This document shows, one piece after another, positions 1-7,954 of a DNA stretch of 37,105 bases (the first letter of the stretch is position 1; every line of letters starts with the position of its first letter). The DNA is from Clostridiales bacterium (GTDB taxonomy: Bacteria; Bacillota; Clostridia; Christensenellales; Aristaeellaceae). The stretch lies in the NCBI GenBank assembly GCA_004556155.1, contig SFIM01000022.1:1-37105 (forward strand). The letters are read 5' to 3'. Under the pieces are notes generated by a model. That model ran no database searches. It saw only the letters and a program-made list of their open reading frames with translations, and was not told where the DNA came from. Position numbers and translations under genes: made by a program.

Positions 1-57
1 AGACCTGCTCTCATTATAGCAAAGGAGGCGCTTCCTGTATCTTAAGCTTTTCCCTCT

Positions 58-80
58 CACCAGCTCCGCTGGTGGTTTTC
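58..80 (+). terminator. Possible terminator of a gene left of the window
   Basis: CACCAG and CTGGTG pair around a 5-nt loop and are followed on the plus strand by GTTTTCTTCTTC, a U-rich tail. The stem is only 6 bp, so this is a moderate call. It would end a plus-strand transcript coming from outside the window. Confidence 0.4.
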
Positions 81-99
81 TTCTTCGCTGAAGCGACAA

Positions 100-133
100 G
101 CAAAACAGAGCCGCTGTGAAAAGCGGCTCTGTT
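100..133 (-). terminator. Candidate terminator of the ABC transporter operon
   Basis: A perfect 12-bp stem (104-115 with 122-133, 6-nt loop) is followed on the minus strand by TTTTGCTTG. It lies about 200 nt past the permease stop codon and is the hairpin in this cluster with the best minus-strand T-run. Confidence 0.5.
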
Positions 134-283
134 GAGCCTGTCGAAAAAGACTTTTCGACAGGCTGGAAGCAGCCTGACGGCTGCTCCTCGCACCGCGCAT
201 GTCGCTGCTGCGGATTATATATGAAGGGGCTGCGGCCCCTTCATGCTTCCCAGGAGCTTAAACGAGGCTTCTTTGATCGTCTG

Positions 284-318
284 AACAGAGCCGTTATAAA
301 AAGCGGCTCTGTTTTTTT
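284..318 (+). terminator. Strong plus-strand intrinsic terminator
   Basis: AACAGAGCCG (284-293) pairs with CGGCTCTGTT (304-313), followed directly by an uninterrupted run of T to 318. The orientation suits plus-strand transcription entering from the left and converging on the permease gene. The stem is a second copy of the 104-133 hairpin. Confidence 0.65.
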
Positions 319-334
319 AACGCTGTTTATTTTG

Positions 335-1987
335 TTACACGCTGATATCCCGCCGGCCCGTGAGCTTAAAGAACAGCAGCAGGGACAGCACGCTCGTCAC
401 CGTCAGCACGGTAGAGTACGCGGCGGCATTGCCGAAGCAATCGCGGATGACCTCGGTATAGACCGAAACAGTCAAGGTCTGTGTGGAGCCGCGATACAGC
501 ATGATCGACGAGGACAGCTCGCTGATGACCGTTACCCAGCTCATAATCGCGCCCGAGATTACGCCGGGCATCATCATGGGCAGCGTTACCTCGGTGAAGG
601 AGCGCAGCTCAGACGCGCCCAGCGACACAGCGGCTTCCTCAATGGAGGGGCTGATCTGGCTGATGATGGCCGTGCTGGAGCGGATGGTATAGGGCATGCG
701 GCGCACGGTCAGGGCAATGATGATGATGGCCGCGGTGCCCGTCAGCGCCAGCGGCGGCTTGGCAAAGGCATACAGGAAGCAGATACCAAGCACGGAGCCG
801 GGGATGATATAGGGCAACATGGTCAGCGTATCCACGGTGGTGGTGATGATGGACTTGCGGCGCACGGCCAGGTAGGCAATCAGCACGCCCAGCACAATCA
901 CCAGCGCGATGGCGCACAGGCCATACAGGTAGGTATTGGGGATGACCAGCTTGTTCTTAGAGAAGATCGTCTCGTAGTTTACAAGCGAAAACTGATTGGT
1001 AAAGATGCCGGGCGTGGACTCCTTGAGGAAGGAGGTGACGATCACCGTCAGCTGCGGCAGCATGGCCATGAGCACCACAAAGTATACGAAGACGTGGCAC
1101 AGGATCTTGGGCAGCGTGCGCTGCGGACGGGGCAGCATGGGCTTGAGCGCCGACATGGAGTAGGAATGCCGGTGCGAAATCCACCGCTGCAGGAAGAAGA
1201 AGATCAGCGTAATCGCCATGATGATCACGCACAGCGCGGCGGCGAAATAGCTGTCGTTGGTCACCTCGCCCATGAACTGGTTATACAGCACCACCGGGAA
1301 GGTACGGTAGCCCTCGCCGATCAGCATGGGCGTGCCGAAATCGGAGAACACGCGCATGAACACCAGCAGGGAGGAGGCCAGCACCGTAGGCAGCACCAGC
1401 GGCAGAATGATGCCCGTAACGCGCTGGAAGTTGTTGGCACCCAGGCTTTCGGCCGCCTCGTTCAGGGAGTTATCCAGGTTTTGCAGCGCGCCGCAAACAT
1501 ACATATACACCAGCGGGAAGGACTGGAGCGAGAACACCAGCACAATGCCTGCAAAGCCGTATATGCCGCCAAACGACGTGCCAAAGATCGCGTTGATCCA
1601 CTTGGTAAACAGGCCGTTGCGGCCCAGCAGCTGAATCCACGCGTACGCGCCGATGAAGGGCGGAGACAGGTAGCTGACCACAATGCAGATGTTCAACGCT
1701 TTGCTGCCCGCGATACGGTATTGGCGCGTGATGTAGGCAATCACAAGCCCCAGTGTCGCGCTGATCAGCGTGGATACGACAGTCACCTTGAAGGAGTTCA
1801 GCAACGTATTGGTGTAGTACTTGCGGGTAAAGAAGCGGGTAAAGTTAGCCAGCGTGAAGCTGTTATCGGCAGGGTTGACCACGCTCTTGTACATGATCAG
1901 CACCAGCGGGTACACCACAAAGATCAGGAAGATCGCCAGCACCAGCAGCGCCAGGAAGGTCCAGATCGGGGAATGCTTCTGTTTCAT
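335..1987 (-). CDS. ABC transporter permease, fused two-domain (FbpB/ThiP-like)
   Basis: Integral membrane subunit of a binding-protein-dependent importer. At 550 aa it is about twice the length of a single permease and is an internal duplication. It has two EAA coupling loops, 'EAAESLGA' near residue 177 and 'EEAAVSLGA' near 450, each followed by a hydrophobic 'LP' segment, and about 12 predicted membrane spans starting at residues 11-32. Fused permeases of this type are typical of the Fe3+ (FbpB/SfuB), thiamine and related families. The start codon lies 4 nt after the stop of the ATPase gene, so the two are cotranscribed. The substrate cannot be read from the permease; ferric iron is the common annotation but is not demonstrated here. 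Confidence 0.9.
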   Translation of the reverse strand: MKQKHSPIWTFLALLVLAIFLIFVVYPLVLIMYKSVVNPADNSFTLANFTRFFTRKYYTNTLLNSFKVTVVSTLISATLGLVIAYITRQYRIAGSKALNICIVVSYLSPPFIGAYAWIQLLGRNGLFTKWINAIFGTSFGGIYGFAGIVLVFSLQSFPLVYMYVCGALQNLDNSLNEAAESLGANNFQRVTGIILPLVLPTVLASSLLVFMRVFSDFGTPMLIGEGYRTFPVVLYNQFMGEVTNDSYFAAALCVIIMAITLIFFFLQRWISHRHSYSMSALKPMLPRPQRTLPKILCHVFVYFVVLMAMLPQLTVIVTSFLKESTPGIFTNQFSLVNYETIFSKNKLVIPNTYLYGLCAIALVIVLGVLIAYLAVRRKSIITTTVDTLTMLPYIIPGSVLGICFLYAFAKPPLALTGTAAIIIIALTVRRMPYTIRSSTAIISQISPSIEEAAVSLGASELRSFTEVTLPMMMPGVISGAIMSWVTVISELSSSIMLYRGSTQTLTVSVYTEVIRDCFGNAAAYSTVLTVTSVLSLLLFFKLTGRRDISV

Positions 1988-1991
1988 CGGC

Positions 1992-3071
1992 TCACACCCC
2001 TTCGCGGATCAGCGTGCTGCGCGTTTCCTTATTGAACACGTTTACCTTTTCGGGTACGATATTCAGGGCGATTTCCGTGCCGTCGGGGATGATCTCGCTC
2101 AGATCGCTGGGCACCACTACTTCGATTTCCTGCCCATCCTTGAGGGTTACAAAATAGTGCTGCGACATGCCCAGGAATACGCTGGAGCGCACCGTGGCGG
2201 GAATGCCCGGCTCGCCCGCAGGGCGAATGGTAAACTCCTCGGGACGCACGGCCACATCCACAGGGCCAGCCACATCCGCACGCAGCGTTTTAACTGGCAC
2301 GCGATAGCCGCAGCCAAAGTCCACCACGCCGTCCTTCACGTCGGCGTTCAGGAAGTTACTAAGGCCGATAAAGTTGGATACAAATTCGTTGGCCGGGCGC
2401 TGATAGATATGCTTGGGCGTGCCGATTTGCTGAATCACGCCGCCGTGCATCACAGCGATACGATCCGAAATGGCCAGCGCTTCCTCCTGATCGTGGGTGA
2501 CATATACGGTGGTAATACCCACCTGGCGCTGGATGCGCTTGATAACATTGCGCATTTCCACACGCAGCTTGGCGTCCAGGTTGGACAGCGGCTCGTCCAT
2601 CAGCAGCACCTCAGGCTCGATGACGATGGCGCGCGCCAGCGCCACACGCTGCTGCTGACCGCCGGAAAGCTGGGCGGGCATGCGGTCGGCATAGCTATCG
2701 ATTTTTACAAGCTTCAATATTTCATCTACCCGGCGATAGCGCTCCTCCTTGGGCACATGGCGATTTTTCAGGCCGTAGGCCACGTTGTCGCGCACGCTCA
2801 TATGCGGGAACACCGCGTAATTCTGGAACACCATGCCCATGTTGCGCTTATTGGTTGGGATGCGGTTTACCACCTTGCCGTCCACGCGGATTTCGCCCGC
2901 TTCGATGGAGTTAAAGCCGATAATCATGCGCAGCAGCGTGGTTTTGCCGCAGCCGGATGGGCCCAGCAGCGTAAAAAACTCGCCGGGCTTAATCTCGGCG
3001 GACAGGCCCTGAATGACAATATTTTTCCCATACGCCTTGGTTACGTTATCTACCTGAATGGCAACGCTCAT
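1992..3071 (-). CDS. ABC transporter ATP-binding protein (FbpC/PotA-like)
   Basis: Cytoplasmic ATPase that powers the import system encoded around it. All nucleotide-binding motifs are intact: Walker A GPSGCGKTT (37-45), signature LSGGQQQR (135-142), Walker B VLLMDEP (155-161) with D-loop SNLDAK, and the switch histidine in VTHD (191-194). A C-terminal extension of about 120 aa fits the TOBE regulatory domain of the CUT1/PotA/FbpC class; 359 aa is normal for that class. The permease gene follows after 4 nt. A hairpin with a T-run lies just upstream, between this gene and the binding-protein gene, so its expression probably depends on partial read-through. Confidence 0.92.
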   Translation of the reverse strand: MSVAIQVDNVTKAYGKNIVIQGLSAEIKPGEFFTLLGPSGCGKTTLLRMIIGFNSIEAGEIRVDGKVVNRIPTNKRNMGMVFQNYAVFPHMSVRDNVAYGLKNRHVPKEERYRRVDEILKLVKIDSYADRMPAQLSGGQQQRVALARAIVIEPEVLLMDEPLSNLDAKLRVEMRNVIKRIQRQVGITTVYVTHDQEEALAISDRIAVMHGGVIQQIGTPKHIYQRPANEFVSNFIGLSNFLNADVKDGVVDFGCGYRVPVKTLRADVAGPVDVAVRPEEFTIRPAGEPGIPATVRSSVFLGMSQHYFVTLKDGQEIEVVVPSDLSEIIPDGTEIALNIVPEKVNVFNKETRSTLIREGV

Positions 3072-3089
3072 CGTGCTATCCCTCGTTTC

Positions 3090-3128
3090 AAAAATCGGGA
3101 AGCCTCGCGGCAGGCGCGGGGCTTCCCG
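3090..3128 (-). terminator. Intercistronic attenuator-like hairpin
   Basis: CGGGAAGCC (3096-3104) pairs with GGCTTCCCG (3120-3128). On the minus strand the stem is followed by ATTTTTG. It sits between the binding-protein gene and the ATPase gene of one operon. Such a partial terminator would give more binding protein than ATPase and permease, a common arrangement in ABC importers. Confidence 0.65.
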
Positions 3129-3179
3129 GCGGATTTGATCTTTGGCTTTCGTAGGAATGCTATTCCCTGAAAGCGTTTT

Positions 3180-4208
3180 TTATTCCATGGTCATTTCCAC
3201 ATGGTCTACGTAGGTCTTTACGATTTCCGCCTTATGCTCGGCGATGTACTTGGCAGAGTAGGTATCAAACAGCTTGATCTCCTCGTTGGGGATCATCTTT
3301 TCGTTGGTGGGGATGCCCTGACGCAGCGGACGCAGGTTCAGCGCGGCGGCCACGGCGGTCTGGCTCTCTTCGCTCAGCACGAAATCAACAAACTTCTGCG
3401 CAGCTTCCATATGGGGAGCGCCCTTGATGATCTGCACGGACTGGCCGGGGAAGATGGTGCCTTCCACAGCATAGACAACCTTGACCGGCTGCTCGCCCTT
3501 GGCCTGCAGCTCCACGCAGGGATCCTCATAGCTCAGACCCACGGCATATTCGCCATTGGCTACGCCATTGTAAACCTGAGAAGAGGAGGAAGCGGTCTTG
3601 CCATCCAGATTGACCAGGAACTTATCGATAAAGTCCCAGGCTTCCTTGCTCATCGGATCGCCATTGCCCATGCCGTAGAGCATGCCGATCAGGCACTGGA
3701 AAGCGGAGGAGGAGTTGGCGGGGTCGGCGCTGATGATCTTGCCCTTCAGTTCGGGCTGGATCAGATCGGCATAGCCGTTCACTTCAATGCCCATTTCGGC
3801 CAGCAGCTTGGTATTGACAATCATGACGTTGGGCTCGGCGTAGGCGGGGTTGAAGCAGTTGGTGCCGTCGTTCTTGAACAGGGGCATCATCGCGTCGTTT
3901 TCGGTGGATACGTACACCTCGAACAGATCGCGGTTGGCGGCCAGCATGGTTTCGTCCGCAGCCCAGTGGATATCCACGGTGACGTTGCCGGTTTCCACTT
4001 CGCTCTTTACGCGCTGCAGCACTTCGCCGGAGGAGCCGGTGATCATTTCTACCTTGATGCCGGTCTTGGCTTCAAAGGCGGGGATTACGATGTTGTTCAG
4101 GCGTTCATTGCGGGCGCTGTAAATCACCAGCGTTTCGCCATCAGCCAGGGCAACGCCGCCCATGCACAGCAGAGAAAGCGCAAGAATAAAAGCCAACAGT
4201 TTCTTCAT
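3180..4208 (-). CDS. Extracellular substrate-binding protein (AfuA/FbpA-like family)
   Basis: Periplasmic-type binding protein that delivers the ligand to the downstream ABC importer. After the signal peptide (MKKLLAFILALSLL..., cleavage predicted after 'ALA') the mature protein starts with a beta-strand 'TLVIYSARN', typical of the ferric-iron/AfuA-type family; 342 aa is a normal length. I chose the second ATG because AAAGGCGG lies about 9 nt before it; a start 7 codons upstream is possible. The signal peptide has a Cys, but in 'LLCMGG', not a lipobox, so lipid anchoring is not supported. First gene of the operon, with a good promoter and an inverted repeat over the -35. Ligand unknown: iron is likely from family membership, but no Fur-like box is seen. 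Confidence 0.85.
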   Translation of the reverse strand: MKKLLAFILALSLLCMGGVALADGETLVIYSARNERLNNIVIPAFEAKTGIKVEMITGSSGEVLQRVKSEVETGNVTVDIHWAADETMLAANRDLFEVYVSTENDAMMPLFKNDGTNCFNPAYAEPNVMIVNTKLLAEMGIEVNGYADLIQPELKGKIISADPANSSSAFQCLIGMLYGMGNGDPMSKEAWDFIDKFLVNLDGKTASSSSQVYNGVANGEYAVGLSYEDPCVELQAKGEQPVKVVYAVEGTIFPGQSVQIIKGAPHMEAAQKFVDFVLSEESQTAVAAALNLRPLRQGIPTNEKMIPNEEIKLFDTYSAKYIAEHKAEIVKTYVDHVEMTME

Positions 4209-4260
4209 TTTCAGAAGACCGCCTTTCATATTTGGGCGTTTTTAGCCCATCTTTGATATA

Positions 4261-4289
4261 ATTGTACACGGCTTTGTGCATTTTGTCAA
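4261..4289 (-). promoter_or_regulatory. Sigma-A promoter of the ABC transporter operon
   Basis: On the minus strand TTGACA (4284-4289) and TACAAT (4261-4266) are separated by exactly 17 nt. The leader then carries a small TGGGC/GCCCA hairpin (4233-4249) before the binding-protein start. Confidence 0.85.
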
Positions 4290-4302
4290 TACCACATTGA
4301 CA
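4284..4302. promoter_or_regulatory. Candidate operator overlapping the -35
   Basis: Perfect inverted repeat TGTCAAT-N5-ATTGACA. One arm contains the -35 hexamer of the transporter promoter, so a bound protein would block RNA polymerase. It does not resemble a Fur box; the regulator is unknown. Confidence 0.5.
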
Positions 4303-4351
4303 GAATTTTGCTTTTCTACGTAAATTGTGCTTTTTCGAGCGCATAGAAATA

Positions 4352-4373
4352 GCGCCCGCGCAAGGGCGGGCGC
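4352..4373 (-). terminator. Weak terminator-like hairpin after the C69 dipeptidase
   Basis: GCGCCCGC pairs with GCGGGCGC around a 6-nt loop, 25 nt beyond the dipeptidase stop on the minus strand. The following sequence is only mildly T-rich (TATTTCTAT), so termination efficiency is uncertain. Confidence 0.4.
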
Positions 4374-4397
4374 CATGGCTGTTTTTTGAACTTTCAA

Positions 4398-5855
4398 TTA
4401 ATTATCGCCGCGATGATAGCGGATCTTCATATTCTCAGAGGCGTTGCGCAGCACCTGTCCCAGCGCTTTATCGGATTCGGCCTTGACCATTTCGGCAATC
4501 TTCTTGTTGGCCTCAGCCAGCAGGGCCGGATCGTTTTGCGCGGCGAACTTTTCGTCATATTCGCACAAAAGCTTTCTGGCCTTGTTCCAGACGGCGTTCT
4601 GATAGCGCTCGTCCAGCAGAATCGCCTTGAAATAGTGCGCGTCGGTCAGGGCGGCAATCAGGCGGCTGTGCCAATACATGCTGTCGGTGGAAACAGTATC
4701 CTTTGTGGCACTGAAATAGGCCGGCAGGCTGTCCACCGCCGTATACAGCGGGAAGCAGGCCGTAAAGCCGCTGCCGCCCATGGAAAACCACTGCACACCC
4801 TTGAGCGCGTCTGGCATATAGCCACGGATCTGCATGATGCCGCACACATCGCTGTTGGGCACGCCGATGGTGCGATACTTGCCATGGAAGGCCGCCGTTT
4901 TGTCATAGGGATCATAGGGCGTGCCCTGATAGTGCGAGCCCAGCAGATAGCGGATATCCTCGACCGTGATCCTGCGCTCGGGCACAAAGGACCAGGGCAG
5001 GTCGTTGCTTTCGGGGGTGAAATTTGCGTTGGGGCCATCCCAGCGATAGGTACGCTCCAGCAGATACCGGGCCATAAACCAGGCTCTGGGCGTGTTGTAG
5101 ATATGGTCGCTGTCGCTTCTGGAGCCAAAAGCCAGGCGGGGATTGAAGCCATCGCCAAGACCAGTGTAGAGGTGGTTTCTCTCCACAAAGTCTTTTAGAT
5201 CGGCCGAGCAAAGGTTCTCCTTGCCCGCGCCGTAAGCGTCCTCAAAGTCAAAATGATCCAGGCCGAACTGGTTGGGCATGATGACCACACGGTCGTCCGG
5301 CACGCGCTTGGCAATCCAGTGGTGCCCGCCGATGGTTTCCAGCCACCACACCTCGTTTTCATCGGCAAAGGCCATGCCGTTAGGCTCATAGGTGCCGTAC
5401 TGCTCCAGCAATGCGCCCATGCGCAGCACGCCTTCGCGGGCGGTATGGATATAGGGCAGGATCACCGTCACCAGATCCTCCTCGCCCAGGCCGCCGGGCA
5501 CCTCCTTTTTGCTGCCCTTTCTGGGCTGATACGCCACATAGGGATCGGCCCCCAGCACCCGGGGATTGGAGGTAATGGTCTCGGTAGCCGTCATGGCCAC
5601 ATTGGCGGCGTTAATGCCGCAAGCCGGCCACACGCCGTGCGTTTGGGTCACATTGGGCGCCACGGTATAGCGCATGGGATCGTCGGGCAGCTCCACCTTC
5701 AAATGCGAAATCACGGTTTTATAGGTTCGTTTCTGATCCTTGGGCTGAACCACAATCAGCCGCTTGGCCTCAAAGCCGCCGTCATCGTTGCGCGAAATCA
5801 GCGTAGAACCGTCGTTGGTAGCCAGCTTGCCGGCCAAAATCGTCGTGCAGGGCAT
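4398..5855 (-). CDS. C69 family dipeptidase (PepD-like, Ntn hydrolase)
   Basis: Hydrolyses dipeptides, probably in the cytoplasm since no signal peptide is present. The N-terminus 'MPCTTILAGKLATNDGSTLI' is the hallmark of family C69/U34: after removal of the first residues the cysteine at position 3 becomes the N-terminal nucleophile. 'SRNDDGG' (residues 22-28) and 'WWLETIGGHHW' further on are also family features. 485 aa is within the usual range. AAGGAG lies about 9 nt before the ATG. The gene stands alone, between the transporter promoter region and the tRNA-Leu terminator; a TACAAT -10-like element lies upstream (5905-5910, minus strand) without a clear -35. Substrate preference cannot be read from sequence. 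Confidence 0.92.
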   Translation of the reverse strand: MPCTTILAGKLATNDGSTLISRNDDGGFEAKRLIVVQPKDQKRTYKTVISHLKVELPDDPMRYTVAPNVTQTHGVWPACGINAANVAMTATETITSNPRVLGADPYVAYQPRKGSKKEVPGGLGEEDLVTVILPYIHTAREGVLRMGALLEQYGTYEPNGMAFADENEVWWLETIGGHHWIAKRVPDDRVVIMPNQFGLDHFDFEDAYGAGKENLCSADLKDFVERNHLYTGLGDGFNPRLAFGSRSDSDHIYNTPRAWFMARYLLERTYRWDGPNANFTPESNDLPWSFVPERRITVEDIRYLLGSHYQGTPYDPYDKTAAFHGKYRTIGVPNSDVCGIMQIRGYMPDALKGVQWFSMGGSGFTACFPLYTAVDSLPAYFSATKDTVSTDSMYWHSRLIAALTDAHYFKAILLDERYQNAVWNKARKLLCEYDEKFAAQNDPALLAEANKKIAEMVKAESDKALGQVLRNASENMKIRYHRGDN

Positions 5856-5965
5856 TGTTTCTATCTCCTTATGTACAGTTGATTATCAGCGGGTACGGGA
5901 ATATTGTATCACTTTCTGCCCGCATATGCCTATGCCGCCGCCCTAAAAAACACGATAAAAACACA

Positions 5966-5985
5966 GGAAGCTTTTCAGCGCTTCC
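5966..5985 (-). terminator. Possible back-up terminator behind the tRNA gene
   Basis: GGAAGC/GCTTCC stem with an 8-nt loop; on the minus strand it is followed by TGTGTTTTTATCG. It lies after the stronger tRNA terminator, so the two would act in tandem. Confidence 0.35.
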
Positions 5986-6004
5986 CGCCAAGCATGCAAA
6001 CCCG

Positions 6005-6034
6005 CAAAAAAAGCCTATCCATTTGGACAGGCTT
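6005..6034 (-). terminator. Intrinsic terminator of tRNA-Leu
   Basis: On the minus strand AAGCCTGTCC and GGATAGGCTT form a near-perfect 10-bp stem with an AAAT loop, and the T-run (6006-6012) follows directly. It begins 7 nt after the encoded CCA end of the tRNA. Confidence 0.85.
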
Positions 6035-6040
6035 GTCTGA

Positions 6041-6125
6041 TGGTGCGGCCGACGAGACTTGAACTCGTACAGGTTTCCCTACACGCCCCTCAAACGTGCG
6101 CGTATGCCGATTCCGCCACGGCCGC
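6041..6125 (-). tRNA. tRNA-Leu (anticodon GAG)
   Basis: An 85-nt gene including an encoded CCA end (6041-6043). The acceptor arms GCGGCCG (6119-6125) and CGGCCGC (6045-6051) pair fully. The anticodon stem CACGT/GCGTG holds the loop TTGAGGG, giving anticodon GAG, which reads CUC and CUU leucine codons. The T-arm has GAGTTCAAGTCTC. A long variable arm (GTAGGGAAACCTGTAC) shows it is a class II tRNA, as expected for leucine. It has its own consensus promoter and terminator, so it is a single-gene transcript. Confidence 0.96.
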
Positions 6126-6147
6126 ATGCATTCACAATGCAATAGCT

Positions 6148-6176
6148 ATTATATAATATCCGCCGTCGGTTGTCAA
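6148..6176 (-). promoter_or_regulatory. Perfect sigma-A promoter of tRNA-Leu
   Basis: On the minus strand TTGACA (6171-6176) and TATAAT (6148-6153) with a 17-nt spacer, the exact consensus. Transcription would start about 15 nt before the mature tRNA 5' end. Confidence 0.9.
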
Positions 6177-6247
6177 CCAGTTTTTTGCAGGGCAGGCAAC
6201 TTGGATTGAATGTGCGGCAAAAATACGGCGGATTCGGGGCTTTCGCG

Positions 6248-6276
6248 TTGATTTTTAGCGCTATTTCATATATAAT
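6248..6276 (+). promoter_or_regulatory. Promoter of the membrane protein/rsuA-like operon
   Basis: TTGATT (6248-6253), 17-nt spacer, TATAAT (6271-6276). It lies about 30 nt before the first start codon, with GGGAGGGG as ribosome binding site between. Confidence 0.7.
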
Positions 6277-6306
6277 GATGGTATTCTTGATTGCCGGGAG
6301 GGGTCT

Positions 6307-7218
6307 ATGGAGCGCCGTATCTATTCCGCCAAAATGCGCCGTCTTGCCGCGCAGGCCTATAAACGGCATCCCATGCAGCTATGCCTGTGGGTGCTTGAAC
6401 AGATTGCGCTGCGCGCTGTAGCGCTTTCGCCCCTGTATATCGCGTTGCGCCTGGGATACTCGATGACCGCAGCGCTGATCCTCTGCCTGGCTCTGTACCT
6501 TTTAATGATTTATCCCCTGCGCTTTCGCGCTGCGCTGACACTTACGCGCATGGTGCGTTTGACTGACGCCAGCAGACTGCGCCCTGCCTCCTACCCTGCC
6601 CGCGTGGGCGCGGGCGCTCTGCGGCTGCTGCTGGGCGGCGTATGGGGTATGCCCTTTGCATTCTTGATTTACCGGCTGTACCAGTACATTTTCGTACTGC
6701 CCGGCTCGCGTTTCAACCATGACTTCCTGGCGATCGGCGCGTTTTTGGGGGCAGCCAGCGAAGAAATGCAAATGGCTGTTGGCACCCTCGTGTTTTTCGG
6801 GCTCATTTTTATGTCGCTTTTGCTGTTTCTCTATGGCTGGTGGCGCGGCGCTGCCTACGATTTTCAGCTGGTAGGAAACATCTCTCCCATCCACGCCCTT
6901 CACAATGCCCGCCGCGCGCGCCGTTTGCCCCATGTGCGCAGCGCCTTGCGCAAAAACGCGCTGATTCATACGCTGCTCTGCCTGCCGCCTATCCTGTTGC
7001 CGCCGCTGGCGCCCTATCTGCACCTGCGCGCCATGCTGACGGGTCACGCCATGGAGGATTTGCAGCTATTGTATGTATTTTTCCAGGCAGGCATGGTTTC
7101 GGGCGGGGTAATCTACATCGCCGCCGGGCTGTTCCTGCTGCTGTATCTGCCCTTCCTGCCTTATCGAAAGCTGCGCAACGCAGCCGTTGTGGTGAACGCC
7201 TATGCCGATGTGCGCTGA
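6307..7218 (+). CDS. Multi-pass membrane protein of unknown function
   Basis: I do not recognise a family. The 303-aa protein starts with a basic segment (MERRIYSAKMRRLAAQAYKR), then has hydrophobic stretches near residues 40-70, 95-120, 140-180, 215-235 and 250-285, giving about five to six membrane spans with Arg-rich loops between them. There is no signal peptide with a cleavage site. GGGAGGGG precedes the ATG by about 5 nt. The 3' end runs to within a few nt of, or overlaps, the pseudouridine synthase gene, so the two are cotranscribed. The arrangement resembles DUF975-like integral membrane proteins in overall layout only; that similarity is a guess. Confidence 0.75.
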   Translation: MERRIYSAKMRRLAAQAYKRHPMQLCLWVLEQIALRAVALSPLYIALRLGYSMTAALILCLALYLLMIYPLRFRAALTLTRMVRLTDASRLRPASYPARVGAGALRLLLGGVWGMPFAFLIYRLYQYIFVLPGSRFNHDFLAIGAFLGAASEEMQMAVGTLVFFGLIFMSLLLFLYGWWRGAAYDFQLVGNISPIHALHNARRARRLPHVRSALRKNALIHTLLCLPPILLPPLAPYLHLRAMLTGHAMEDLQLLYVFFQAGMVSGGVIYIAAGLFLLLYLPFLPYRKLRNAAVVVNAYADVR

Positions 7219-7225
7219 CGCCGCG

Positions 7226-7954
7226 ATGCGGCTGGACCGCCTGCTGACCACGCTGGCCGTAGGCTCTCGCAGCCAGGTAAAAACCATGCTGCGTGCAGGG
7301 CGCGTGACAGTCAACGGCCAGGTTGTGCGCAGCGCGGACGCGCATGTGCAGCCAGGCGACAGGCTGACGCTGGATCAGCAGCCGTTGGATGCGCGCACGA
7401 CCCGCCATGTGCTGCTCAACAAGCCCTGCGGCGTGCTGACCGCCGCGCGTGATTCCAAGCAGCCCACCGTGCTTGATCTGCTGCCGCCCGCCTATCGCGC
7501 CTGCGGCTGCATGCCGGTGGGCAGGCTGGATAAGGACACCTCGGGACTGCTGCTGCTGACCACGGACGGCGAGCTGGCTCATCGCCTGCTGTCCCCCAAG
7601 CGCCATGTGTGGAAGTGCTACGAGGCCACGGTGGACGGGCCGCTAAACGCGCAGGATACCGCCGCCTTCGCCGCCGGGCTTGAACTATCCGATTTTACCG
7701 CCCTGCCTGCGGAGCTTGAGATTCTGCGCTCATCCCCGCAGGAGGCCGTTGCTCAGGTACGGGTGCGGGAGGGCAAGTTTCACCAGGTGCGGCGCATGTT
7801 CGCCGCCCGCGGACGCACGGTCACAGCGCTGCGCCGTCTGTCGCTGGGGCCGCTTACGCTGGACGCATCGCTGCAGCCCGGCGAATACCGCGAATTAACC
7901 GCCCAGGAGCTGACTGAGCTGCTTGCGGCGGTATCAAAAGAGGACGCTGAATGA
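7226..7954 (+). CDS. RsuA/RluB-family pseudouridine synthase
   Basis: Isomerises uridine to pseudouridine in rRNA. An N-terminal S4 RNA-binding domain (MRLDRLLTTLAVGSRSQVK, residues 1-47) is followed by the catalytic domain with 'GRLDKDTSGLLLLTTDG' (99-115), in which the Asp of 'RLD' is the catalytic residue. 'VREGKFHQVRRMF' near the C-terminus is the family motif III. The 242-aa length fits RsuA (16S) and RluB/F (23S) members, so the target rRNA is uncertain. I favour the ATG giving 'MRLDRLL', the canonical family start; an upstream ATG at 7202 would overlap the previous gene by 17 nt. Neither has a good Shine-Dalgarno, which suggests translational coupling. The stop overlaps the next ATG by 4 nt. 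Confidence 0.9.
   Translation: MRLDRLLTTLAVGSRSQVKTMLRAGRVTVNGQVVRSADAHVQPGDRLTLDQQPLDARTTRHVLLNKPCGVLTAARDSKQPTVLDLLPPAYRACGCMPVGRLDKDTSGLLLLTTDGELAHRLLSPKRHVWKCYEATVDGPLNAQDTAAFAAGLELSDFTALPAELEILRSSPQEAVAQVRVREGKFHQVRRMFAARGRTVTALRRLSLGPLTLDASLQPGEYRELTAQELTELLAAVSKEDAE

Larger units (their letters stand above)
1..334. other. Intergenic hairpin-rich region, no gene
   Basis: I see no credible gene here. The region is packed with inverted repeats, listed as 5' arm/3' arm: 58-63/69-74, 104-115/122-133, 136-147/152-163, 168-174/179-185, 221-230/235-244 and 284-293/304-313. Apart from the first these are perfect stems of 7 to 12 bp, and the first is a perfect 6-bp stem. The outer stems at 104-133 and 284-313 share the same AACAGAGCCG/CGGCTCTGTT sequence. 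Some act as terminators by their T-tracts, but the number exceeds what two converging transcripts need. Confidence 0.7.

Noticed and set aside
116..2035. Long plus-strand open frame of 639 codons
   Set aside because: It is antisense to the permease gene and its product is an implausible His/Gln/Arg-rich chain without domains; G+C-rich antisense frames stay open here by codon bias.
6041..6125. tRNA-Leu as attachment site of the integrase island
   Set aside because: It is about 19 kb from the integrase with ordinary operons between, and no repeated tRNA 3' end was seen near the integrase.
6079..6369. Minus-strand frame of 96 codons
   Set aside because: It runs across the tRNA-Leu gene and its promoter.
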